Shown piece by piece: positions 35,945 to 47,100 of a stretch of 64,000 bases of DNA. Made by a program: the position numbers and the translations under genes. This DNA comes from Lunularia cruciata (Eukaryota; Streptophyta; Marchantiopsida; Lunulariales; Lunulariaceae): assembly GCA_948567375.1 (NCBI GenBank), contig OX419762.1:37119034-37183033 (forward strand). The letters are read 5' to 3'. Position 1 is the stretch's first letter, and the number at the start of each line of letters is the position of its first letter. The notes under the pieces were generated by a model, which had not been told where the DNA came from, ran no database searches, and worked only from the letters and a program-made list of their open reading frames with translations.

Positions 35945-37870
35945 ATACTCGCAGCAAATGAAGATCATGAATTTTTAACCGTCGAAGTGAAACTGTCCAG
36001 TTCTCGAATTGAATGACGAAATCGTAGATACCAAAAGAATGCAGTGGAAAAGAGGAAAATCGAAGTGATATTGATATAGATATTGAATCTTAGCGGTAGT
36101 AAGATTGTTGAGAGCATCATGATCTAGGGTTGTACTATGCTTAAAAAGACCAAATTAAACCAATTTTGTGGTTATTCTTGAGGAATAAGAAACTGAAAAC
36201 ATCAGAAATAAAAACCTATGAAATAATGAGATAAGAGATGAAAATCAAAAAACTTATATGACATTGTACTAGCAAACAACAAAATCTTCCTTGACAGACA
36301 TGTAAGTTTTCCGTTCATGGTATGCAAGACCAACGATTCTCTAAGTAGTCTTGATAAACATCACTGTTATTGCACATCGATTGATCATTGATCATTATAA
36401 AACCAACCCTTTATACCTGAAATGAATTGTGATGTTTGATACACCACATGTCCTCTATCTCACTTCTCTATCCCCAGGACTTAAAGTGAGTGGCTTGATT
36501 GCCTGTCAATATACACACAGGCTAACAGAATTGTAGTTTTGGCACTAAATGTATACAGCAGTATCAATTTGAAAATTGATTATCACACTACTTCAGCCGC
36601 TTTGCGCAACCGAGACGGGATTGCTTAACTGCTAAGAACAAACATTGACGATTAGTTCTTGCTTGAAATGAAAAGCTATATTAAGACTACACCAATAACC
36701 ATATACGATTACAGTCAATGCTCCTATGATTTTAGTACCCGTAAACATTTTCTATAGCAACTTCGACAAAGTGTATATTCTCATCATATGAAGAAGTATG
36801 GAGGAGTTGAACCTTCGCTTGAATAACTATCAAAGTCCTTGAAAGCTAGCCGAAACTCAATTGATTTTGTCAAGAATACGTTCACCCACACAAAACCCCA
36901 AAACGGTGCAACAGCCCATATTTCTGTAAATCTTAGACCACAATGCTTGCTTGAGAAACTCGAGCCTGTAGGAGAGCTTTACCTGTTTGTATGTTGGAGT
37001 AATACTGGGACAACGGTTCCTCCGTCGAGGCTCAAAGATCACCATTACCTGCGTCATACATAGCCACCCAAATTAGTGAGTATAGTCCTCTCCACGATAT
37101 CAACAGACATGCAAACAAAGGAGAGCTCTTACACATGTTTTTACCTTTTGAGAGATAACTCTGTATAAACCTCCACGTAAAAGACCTACCTATCAAAGGG
37201 ATGCATATAAAGATTGATGGAGAATGACAGAGATGTTTACACCTTTCCCGTTTTAGAATGTACCTAGCATTTTGGAGCTGTCATGTTCTCGCTATTTGAA
37301 GAGCTCTTACGGAATTTTAGGCTAAAGACATGTACTATACATCTAATCTTTCCATTTCAAATATATACTTAAATTAGATTATTTCTGTGTTAAGAACAGA
37401 TTTGTCCTCAAGGAAGAGCCTGCTTTTTGAATCACAAAGTTAAAAGTTCAACTGAAAATAGACAATCTAAAATATGCTTTCATTTGGGCAACACCAATCT
37501 CAACAAAACTGAGATGACGCACTTTTAATGCAATGTTAGCAACCTAAATTCACAAAAAATGTATAATATTATTTGGATTAGTTGATTAATGCACCTGTAA
37601 CTTAAACGATTGGAGGCATGAAGCTTACAAGTGGCCGTAGCCAATCGCTCCAAGCAGAACTGTCATACCAATATACGTCCACTCATCAGTAACTTTATTT
37701 GGAAAACTGGTGATTGGCTAGTTCTCGAATGCAGATACCCAAATACTATAGCCATATAAAGTTTGTCAAGCGTCCGCTTAATTACTTATATGGAAAACAA
37801 GAAGGGAAAAAACTAAAGAAGGAAATCCATATTACCGTTCGTACGTAATGTAACATCCAAAATCTGCAAT

Positions 37871-37876
37871 TTTATT
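37871..37876 (-). promoter_or_regulatory. Possible polyadenylation signal of the NLR gene
   Basis: AATAAA on the minus strand, about 197 bp past the stop codon at 38073-38075. Plant signals are loose, so this is only a candidate. Confidence 0.3.
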
Positions 37877-38072
37877 GAATGAGATTTTTCTCCCGAATCT
37901 ACGTAAACATACTCAACCCGCAACCTACATATAGTTAACTTATCTCAATAACCGTTCTAGACATAATTCAGGTGTCTCAGATACAGCACTGTCCGCGATC
38001 AGATCCTTTTATCAAATATGGAGATCGAAAGGAAAATGGAAAAATACCTGGGTTGGTGCATGTACTGCATTC

Positions 38073-38448
38073 CTACAGAAGGTCAAATTCTAAAAAGGTC
38101 ACAGACATACTCCCAAAATATGAATGCCTTGCATATTTCGGTTGATATCTGTAGAGACGTAGATGTTTTATCATAAGGGCATGTTCTGCATCAAACCGGG
38201 CTCCATGTTCATCTCCCATGAGAAACTTGACGTAACTACGGTGCTTCAGTATTTCGTAGTTGTCGTGGTCAAATTTCAAACCCTCATTCAAATCCGACAG
38301 CGCTCCGTCATAGTCACCCATGATTCTCTTCAAGATGCCTCTTTCTTGCCAATTGCCCCCGTCCTTTCTGTTGATCTCAATGGAACGGTTCAGATCCTCC
38401 AAAGCTCCGGCTGTGTTCCCTAGTTGGGCTCTTGCGAAAGCTCTGTTG
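38073..38448 (-). CDS. NLR gene exon 4 (TPRs, C-terminus)
   Basis: The acceptor GCTCGCAG lets its first base complete a serine codon, giving GVYSNRAFARAQLGNTAGAL. Three TPRs follow (ALEDLNRSIEINR; ALSDLNEGLKFD; GARFDAEHALM), then a basic tail ending FLEFDLL. The last 30 residues after the fourth TPR have no clear match. Confidence 0.8.
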
Positions 38449-41400
38449 CTGCGAGCAAAACATGAGAGACGACGAACATCACAACTCAACCATGAAGCCA
38501 GGTACACCTGGGATACCTCTATCAATCGATTTTCAGCAGGCGGAATGAAAATACATTTCACCTATTGATTGGAGGGGAAACGGAAATACCCACTGAATAC
38601 CCAGCGAAACGACTGTTAAAACCTTGACGAAACCCAAAAAAACCCTAAGGAGTTTATAGACCAAAAATATATACCAAATAGGAACCGAGCACGGAGCCCA
38701 AACGATAGGGACCACAAACCGAAGCCAAACCGAGGCCCCCAAAACTTACAAAGAGGAAGCCGCAAAGCAGGTAGCCTACGAGCACACAGAAACTTGATGC
38801 TGAAAAGCATAAAAGAACTACATGTATGGTATGATAGAGGTCTTCTAGTGATATATCAGATAAATAATAGGAGTACTCAAGACGCGATGGGTACCCCCAC
38901 CGCTGCTGCCCTTCTATGCAGACCCCAAACCCCAAACCGGGGAGCGCTGTAGCGTGATTAGGCAGAAGAACGAGTGCGGTCGCACTTGTTTTCATCGCCG
39001 ACAACTGCTAGAACGTACCGTATGGGAGGGAGGGCAAAGATTCTCACCTGTAAACGCCTTTCCAAGAAGGCGATAAGTGGATAGCTCTGTCAAAATCCGC
39101 GAGTGCTTTTCCACTTAGTTTCATCTGCATTTTACCGTAACCTCGTCCCCATATAGCGTCGGCACTAGAGAGATGCATCTCTTCCGCTTTCTCTTGGTCA
39201 AGAAACGTCAAGCAACACATGATCCGGAACCTCGCGCTCCATGGACGTGCTTCGCGTCCGGCGAGTCTGTTGAAAACTCGGGTAAGATTGTCGCGGCCCT
39301 CCGAGCAAACACTAGTGAACAATTCGCTATTCGTTTTAGAACAGAGGAGATGTGTTAACGCCGTTGCTGACAAGCGTTGCACTTCTTCCGGTACATCGTC
39401 TTCCAGCAATTGCTGGTACCTTCTAAAGATTTTATTCTTGAAATCAGAGACAATGCGGTCCACATTCTCCACCTTTGTTCCTTTCTCATCAATAAGTTGA
39501 ACTGCATCACCAACGAGCGTCGTGACAGACGGTGTCGCATTCTCTTTGGTCAAGAGCGCTACAAGTGAATCCAGAGCTCCTGGGAACGTCACAATGAGCT
39601 CAAGGTTCTCTTTCCCGATGGAAAGGATTCCAATTGCAAGGGCTGCTTGTGCTTGCAAATTAGCTCCGTTCCCATCTGCTAACAATGCAACGTAGCTCTG
39701 CATAAATCTTTGCATGAAAGACAATCTTTGAGCCTTCTGAGCATCCGTTGCTCCTTCTCTCACCAAACAATTTCGAATTAGCCATGCTAGAGGGACTAGA
39801 GCCGATGGCTCTGGTCTTCTATTTAGAAAGCTCACAAGACGGTCTAATATTTTGGCTTCTCCAACAAAGACACTGTAAGGCTCTTGTTTGTTTGGAAGGT
39901 AAACCAAGGCTTGAAGGACAGCTTTCTGCATTTCTGGATTCGTATCATCTTCTAAGAACACAACAAAGGTTGTCCAAATCCTGCCTTGGACATTTTTTAA
40001 GATCTCTTGTTTTTGTTCAGACTCTCTTGATGTCCTGAGGAAAAGAGAGACGATCTTTCCTAGAGTCTCTACGACAGAATGATTTCTACTTTCTTGTACA
40101 GAATCCAAAAATAATTCAATTATAGTATTTGCATCTAGAACCATGACATCATACAACTGTTGAGCAGAGGCCAGACGTTTTAGAGCATCCCCTGCTTCCA
40201 GTTGCACTCCTGTGTTTGCAGACTGCGTCAATTGTAGACATCTGTGCACGAACTCCACCGTGAGTCTTCTTTTCCGCTCATCTTCCATCTGTTCGCTCTC
40301 GGTGATGACAATTTGTATGGCTACATAAACAGCCTTCAAGACAGAAGTAACCGCCCCTTCTTCTCGGAGACCTTCTAGCATGTGCTCCAGAAGTTGTGGA
40401 TGGCTCACAACCAATTCGCGCGTTGGCTCCGTAGAAGCAAAGATGCACAAAGCTGTCATTGCCTCTCCACGCGTATTCTCGGGCACATTATCCCGTAGGA
40501 GTTTCTCATACTGCTCTATGATCTCCGCCAGTCGGACCCTGTTTGTGGTTCCCACTCCTTCGCTGAGCACAGTTGTCGCCACCTCTCTCAGAACATCAAG
40601 ATGCGCATCCTGGTGAACCAGGCGTTGTACTAGTTCCCAACACGAGACGACAAGTGCTCTGTTTGGTAACATGCGGGCAAGTTGTGCTAAAGCCTGTAGT
40701 GCTGCACATACTTTACCAGGTTCATCAGATTCTAGGAGGTTCAACAGTCCATCCAGAGCTCCAGGATGGGAGACAATTTTCTCAGAAGTATCTGCTGTCC
40801 ATGCCAACTCCTTCAATATGTGGGCCGCGTTCTCATGCAACTGAGTGTGAGTCTCTCCTAACATGCCAACTACAACCTCCAAGACATTGGGAAGCAAGAT
40901 GGTCTTGGCTTTAATTTCGTTATCTTGACATGCGATCTCAAGGAATGCCAAAGAAGACCACCAATGAAGGTCGCTATGGACGATGGAACGAACATCCAGA
41001 AAACTCAGAAGAATTTCGCTCAAACCTGGAGTAGATGCAAGTTTCCCTCTCATTTGGAAACTTGTACCCCTGGATGACACTATCCACAGCATGGAGAGAA
41101 GTGACTGTGCCATACCTACATCATCTTTCAGAGGACTATTGCCCCAAGGCCACCGCAGAAACTTGACAACAACTGTAGTGAACCTGGAAATCTGCGGTTC
41201 TTCTTGGAGAGTTAGGGGCTCACTTACTCCAACGCAGCGTTCCAAGGCTTTCACATACAAAGCAAGCTCTTTGCATTGTTGTGGAGGTCTTTCTGAGTAC
41301 ATGTGGATTTTCTCGAGAAGGGTCCTTTCTGTTCTGGGAAGGACATCTTTTGTGTGAAGGGCACCTGAATAAAGGTTGTAATACCATGAAATTGATGTCA

Positions 41401-44151
41401 AAGCGGCACATGTATCCAAAGCCGTCTCTGGTGTTTCCAGCAGTCGCGACACTTCTCCGTCAATGTTGTCGAACTTTCCGGTCTCCAAATACTGGAGAAT
41501 TACCTATGGCCGTATGGATACACAAATACATATGTGAGAATAAATCCTTAATCTACATTCTTCTAGGACCATAGACGGGATCTTAAGACTTATGTACACA
41601 GATGTCTCTTATAATATGGGAAGATGTTTGTAACTTAGAACTTGAGATATTGCATGAATGCTTTCGGTTGACAATGAGCGCTCAGTTGTCAATGTGGCAA
41701 GGAAATAAGAAATAAGAAACATGGAAATAATTCATGTATCAGCTTACCGTTCTTGCAATCGCGTGTGCGTTCTTCTGCCACTCCATCTCACATTCAGGGT
41801 ACTCTGGATACAGAAGCTTCGTGAAGGATTTGATGAAATCTTTCTTCTTACGTCTGAGCCAGTCCATCTTGGAACTGGACAGTATATTCTTGTGGAGCTC
41901 CAGCTTGCTCTGTGCGTGTTCGCTGCACGCTGAATTGCCATAAAGAAAACACAAGGCCGTACTCAACAACTTCTCAATGTCGGCATCAGACCCCTTTCCT
42001 TTCGGCCCTGCGCTTTTTAAGTGTCCTTCAGTTAGCTTCTGAAGCACACTCTGAATCTCTCCCAATTTCATCCCCCAAATGAGTTGACGCCGGAGATCAT
42101 GCATTGACCATCGGGTCCAAAGCTCTTCTCTTCCAGTGTCTTCCGTGGTAGCAACCGTAATGAAAGAGACTTGTTTGACTTCCTCAGAGGAAAGATTGAA
42201 TGCGAACTCACTGTATCTTCCATTTATGGCCTTGAACCAAAATTTCAAAACACCTTCATCGACCCCTTCTGCGGAGCACATTGCTAAACAGTGAAGCAGT
42301 GTTTGAGCTTGTGGTGTGAACTGATCAAACGCCATTGTCAAGGATGCTAGCACATTAAGCTTGTACGGCTCGTCAAATGCACTTGGTGTATATTTACGGT
42401 TCGTGTCATCCACAATTTTCAGAACATCCATCAACTCCTTCCTCAACTTCTTCCACACTGGCAGTCCGGGAACGCTCGATGTCCGGACTGGAATAACAGT
42501 GGCCAAATTCGCTAGAACAAGCGGATGATGAGCAACGTCCTCAAGCAGCGAGTCAACCTCGTCCTGAAACAAAAGTTGTCAGGAACAAATCAATATGATC
42601 TGGAATAAGTTAAACGCGTGCATATAATAGATAAAAAGCATGCTTTGGTGTGTACTGTAGAAGTGTTGGAAATAGGACCACACCTTCTTGACCAGAAATC
42701 AAAATCTGGCCGCTTAACTCTACTATTCGTCCAGATAAACTACACATGAATGAATGATTGAGTTCAGAGGACAAGGTTATCAAGAATCCGAAGAAACCAC
42801 GATAGAATAATCAAATAAATCGCTGTATACTGCCAGAAGTTTTGTACTAACTCTTATACTAACAGCTTGTACTTTGTAATTTGTACTAACAGTTTCTTAT
42901 GATGTCTTATGCTCTTCTTTTACTTATTATGGGAAAGAAGGAACAAGGTGTACTACCACTAGGCACAAATCACACTAAAAGATCGGAAAACGAAATTCGG
43001 TGTAAAATGAAGTTCAACGGAGGCCAGTAACTTTTAAAATAACATACCTTGACCTCAAACGGGAATTCGATCTCTTTGGCCAGTCCCATATGGTTGGCTA
43101 GGATTTTTCTAGCCTCTTCTTTGCTTGGCTTTCCAATCCAGATACAATCCACTCTGTTTCTCCACAATAATCTGTCTTGAGTGGTGACCAAATACTTGAC
43201 TTTTGTGTTCGAAGGCACTGGTATTAGCAGATCCTGTATCACCTGTTGTTCCCAAACATCGTCAAGAATTATCAACACACTGGTGAGGAGTTTGAATCTT
43301 TCCATGAGAGTCCCCCGCAAGCTCTCCACATCAGTTCTTTGCTGTTGGTTGAGACCATTCTCTCCTTCCTGTTTCAGCAGATCGTCCGTGGCCAATCGAT
43401 CATATGCACCCATTTCATACCCCAGCTTCTTTCCCATTGAAATTAGCAGAGATCTCGAATCTGCCTTCTTCCCACATCGGAGAAAAACTATTCCATCACG
43501 AAACCCGCAGGATGGACTTCCTGAAAGCAGGGGAGTTAGAGTTGATTCTTTATAATACATCAAGGTGATGTATTTAGCCAAGGACGACTTCCCTTCTCCA
43601 GATTCTCCGTACAGCAGGATCATGTTATGAGAAGAGTCGTCTTTCTCAAAACACGTTTTGATCTTTTGGACAGTACTCATTATCGGCACGTACTTGTCAT
43701 CGTCCGTAAAGTCGAATGGTGCCTTGATCTTATCAGCTTGTTCCTCTGCAATTTGTTGTGCCTCGTGACTATCTTTCATGTCCTTCAGAATGTTGTCGAG
43801 TGCTTCATTCACCTCGTTGAGCCTCAGAGCTATCCGCTCCGGAGAGGTAACCTTATACCAGACTATACAGCAAGAAGTCTTCTCTCTCGTTTTCTCAACC
43901 TCGTTGGCCAATTTCTCGAACCTATCAACAGCTTCCTTCAATCGAGATTCCACTTGACTGTTGGGAGGAAGAGGATACTTCTTCACTAGTTGCTCCCATC
44001 TTTTTCTCTTCTCCTCAAACTCTTTCGCCTTGCGAGGAAAAGCTGTCAATTCATCAGACGCTTGACTGTAGTTGTTCCGTACTTTCATCACTGCATTGCC
44101 TGCTCTCGAAAGAATGTCAATCAGAGCTTGTGCTTCCTGTATTACCGCCAT
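38073..44151 (-). CDS. NLR-type immune receptor: N-terminal helical domain, NB-ARC, ARM repeats, TPRs
   Basis: Four exons (44151-43048, 42563-41748, 41491-39048, 38448-38073) joined by GT-AG introns of phase 0, 0 and 2 give 1579 codons. Residues 1-130 are helical and charged (CC/RPW8-like). NB-ARC shows P-loop GESGEGKS (182-189), kinase-2 LIILDDVW (293-300), RNBS-B-like LVTTQDR (321-327), a GLPL equivalent HHPLVLANL (380-388) and MHD in WSMHDLRRQL (522-524). About 790-1400 form ARM/HEAT-like helical repeats (GALDGLLNLLESDE, GALDSLVALLTKEN). About 1418-1560 hold four TPRs. No LRR is present. By family knowledge it should be a nucleotide-switch immune receptor acting in the cytosol or at membranes; ARM and TPR as the sensing part is inference. 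The start has a good plant context (AAAATGGCG). A broken paralogue lies about 9.4 kb upstream. Key motifs are intact, so it is probably functional. Confidence 0.85.
39048..41491 (-). CDS. NLR gene exon 3 (ARM-like repeat domain and first TPR)
   Basis: 814 codons plus two bases. The acceptor CTCCAG gives YLETGKFDN. An in-frame acceptor 12 bases upstream (CCATAG) would add VILQ, giving VILQYLETGKF, which also reads naturally. The donor is ACAG|GTGAGAA. It contains successive ARM/HEAT-like helical units and ends in the first TPR (KALADFDRAIHLSPSWKGVY). Confidence 0.82.
41748..42563 (-). CDS. NLR gene exon 2 (ARC2 and MHD)
   Basis: 272 codons beginning DEVDSLLEDV after acceptor TTTCAG, ending AHAIART before donor GTAAGCT. 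It carries the GLPL equivalent and the MHD motif. Intron 1 is 484 bp. Intron 2 is 256 bp, or 244 bp with the alternative acceptor of exon 3. Confidence 0.82.
43048..44151 (-). CDS. NLR gene exon 1 (N-terminal domain and most of NB-ARC)
   Basis: 368 codons from ATG at 44151 to FPFEVK. The donor on the minus strand is AAG|GTATGTT (GT at 43047-43046). It holds the helical N-terminus, P-loop, kinase-2 and RNBS-B. Open reading continues 25 codons into the intron before a stop, so the exon end is set by the donor and by the phase-0 match with exon 2. Confidence 0.85.
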
Positions 44152-47100
44152 TTTGACTTCGGGCCTTGAGTATGACTAAATTCACGCAGTCCACACCTGC
44201 CTGCAGATATTGAAGATCGAAGTTCGTTTCAGAAGATACGAAGCGGGAGGAGCAAATAGACCAGAAATCCTATTTTCGAATCCTCAAAGAACAAGTGACG
44301 CACTGATCCAATAGTCGGGAAGGGAGCCAGAAGAGAATGTGAAGGCACCGGTAGAAATTCTGGTTTAACGAGATACTAGGTCGTGAAGAGAATGCTTCTT
44401 TTTGATGGATAACTTATGAGTAAATTGAAATACTTATAAACCGGAGAAAGCAAATAGATTCTATTAATGGTTATGAATTTACGTGAATTGAACAAAGATT
44501 AGGAAGATTTGTACTGTCTGGAGGTAGATATGAGATTGAACACGAAGCGCAAAGGTGGAGAATCAATTCGCCACGGATGGATGTCTGCTTCAAGCGTTAG
44601 GATCAATTCGCCTTGAATCGATGTGTTCAAGCTTGACTAATATCTGTGGGTGCACCGGAATGATCAAAGGATCATAACCAGCTCTCCTACGAGATGCTTA
44701 GCTCTCCTAATGGACTGTAGGAGACCTCAAGAGAGTTCTATTCGACCACAAAACATGCACTGATTTAGGCAAGGGACTTGGTTCATTTATGATGAAGAAA
44801 CAAACTAGAAACGAGCAGGTAACAGAAAGAGCACAGGTGCTCGAGGAGTTCCCGGATTTGCATATTACCAGTTGTGAATCAAATCCTTCGCTTGAGCTAT
44901 CTCCTTCTACTCAATGGCTTTGATCTTCCCTTTCTCTGATGCAAATGCCCTCTTCGATCTTAGATCTCGTATTCTGACTGGACTATATCGTGATGCACAT
45001 ACATAGTTATAGGATATGAAAATGAGTCCATTGCCTTACTAAATTTTGATCAAGCGAAATAAAACAATACCGAAGTCCTGAATTAAGCACTTACCCAGAA
45101 GCATGAAATTCAGGTGCTATTACCGAAATATTCTGACTTTTTGCCAAAAACTGTCAGTCGCCCACTTGGTCAAATACGTTACTTCACCTGGACAAAGCCT
45201 AGATAAGAAGAATCTGATGTAACACAGATGCAATCCGGGGCTAGCAACGGTGTTTCATGTCAAAGAAAATTTATCACAGTTTTGATCTCTAAACTTGAGT
45301 TATTGAACTTGTGATGAGACAACTGTAGGATGCCTCAGGGACATGCACCTGTCAGGGTAGTAAGTACTACGCGTGCGGTAGATGTTTCATGGGGACTCTA
45401 GCCGAAACAATCTCCCTCCGAGAGAAATTTTCAATCCCCGCTAGGTAAGTCATTGACCTTCAATGTTCCATAAGAGTATGGAGTGGCCAAGCCAGTGTTT
45501 TTATTTCTCTGAATTCTGATTCCGAATCACCAAATTGCAGACCGTGACTCTATCATTGTGCACATACATCTGAGCGGAAAAATATGAGAGGAGACAGCTG
45601 AACAAAGTCAGCTGGTGGGCTCGGACGCCTAGGTCCTTGACGACTTCCGGGGCATTCGTACAATTGCTCGTTGAATACAGGTGTATTATAGTGGACTAAA
45701 CAGATGACGTGTCTTTACAGATAAAGCTTGGCAGCTTGATCTGTGTATTTTATCTGCCAGATTCCTGAAGCCATAACTTTGCGTTCTGCTAGTACTAAGA
45801 ACGCGAACGCTCAGTAACGCGTGTGGCAGAGGTAAATTCATAGACAGACAAATATACCCACGAGCTGCGGCCGAACCTTTCCTTCTCACATTTGTTGCCC
45901 GGCTTGCACTTGTAAGTCTCATGGGATAACGGGCTTCGAGCACGCCGGACTCGATGCGGGTTTCCTGGCAAATGTGAAACCAGATTAATAAAATGGTCTA
46001 GTACTTGCAAGGCGCGTAGCACCCTAGCAAGCTTTCTCACTTCTATTGGCTTGCTTTGGTGGTGAACGAGGGGAAGTTGTGAATCCAGAAGCCGTCACCA
46101 AATTAGGTTTTCTGGAAAAAAAACAGTAGGTTTCTTTTACCCCCTCGGGTGACTGAACCCCGTATCGGCTGTTGGACAACTCGGTTGCGCACATAGCGTC
46201 CATTCTACGCAGCTACGCGCCTGTCACAATTTGGCAACTCTACCTTCTGGGTAAGTAATTGCAAGACACCTGGGATTTAAAAATATTATGGGGATTGCGT
46301 CAACGATTACCGTTTAATATTCCATTGATACTGCCAGAGAAATGAGTCATGAACAGTGGCCCCAACCAAATAAGACTCTGTGATACGAGCATTGCGTGTC
46401 AGTGAGTTATCCTGACCGTTCTTTCTTTTCTCTCAGGGCATTGTCTGTGGGAGTTCTACAGGGTGGTCATTCTACCTACGAAGGCGTGGACGCAGATATG
46501 ATGCTCGGCTAGTGATAGGCTTTTCAGAAACACAACCTTTTCCCGTTCGCATCATAAACCTGTCCAACAGAGGGGAAGCAACTTCTGCTAGTGAACGAGC
46601 TGGCCGAGTCAACTGGGCCCTTGGGAAGAAAACGTCGCTTCCAAGGTATGGTCCAAAGACTTTCATTTCAGTCAGGGCAATTTTATTTAGTTGAGATGCA
46701 TGACCATGCCAGAGGAGATAGTTATGAAGACTAAACACGATTACCGGACTATTGGACAAATCCACCCATTCTTCCATGGGAACGATAAACCCACTTCACC
46801 TTTTTGGTAAATTTATCTCATCTCATAATACCAACCAAATCTGACAAAATCGTTCTATAAAAGTAGAATTAACGAGGAAAGAATAACAACTAGCAACAAT
46901 CTATAGCAAGTAGCCGGCCTAACCTTGGCCGCAGATGGGATCAGCAAGCGGGGGTCAAGGAGAGCCTCCCCTTGCGGGGCAGTCGTGGCGCCGCCTCAAA
47001 CGAACACATTTATCAAAGAATTTCTATATTTCTTCGATGTCGATACTTTGAGTTGAAATAGCTGCAGATCGTTACGACTCCATCTAGAATTGAACTGCTT

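Larger units (their letters stand above)
35181..38072. other. Intergenic AT-rich region 3' of the NLR gene
   Basis: No transposon coding and no credible gene was seen. It holds the palindrome at 35901-35944 and a possible polyadenylation signal for the NLR gene at 37871-37876. A minus-strand frame at 36857-37057 is unremarkable. Confidence 0.5.

Noticed and set aside
35860-35960. tRNA or SINE suggested by GGGTTCGAGTC on the minus strand
   Set aside because: No A box, acceptor stem or cloverleaf could be formed around it.
36857-37057. Minus-strand frame downstream of the NLR stop as a possible extra exon
   Set aside because: No TPR or ARM similarity, and exon 4 already ends in a stop followed by a possible AATAAA.
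38073-41491. ARM-TPR part as a separate UNC-45-like gene
   Set aside because: UNC-45 has TPRs at the N-terminus, and the order here is reversed. The intron phases and open frames join it smoothly to the NB-ARC exons, and no independent start was seen. Transcript data could still overturn this.
46437-46777. Overlapping opposite frames: plus 46437-46694 after TTTTCTCTCAG, and minus 46777-46472 from an ATG
   Set aside because: Each looks moderately protein-like, but they are antisense to each other, under about 100 codons and without recognised motifs. No way to choose between them.
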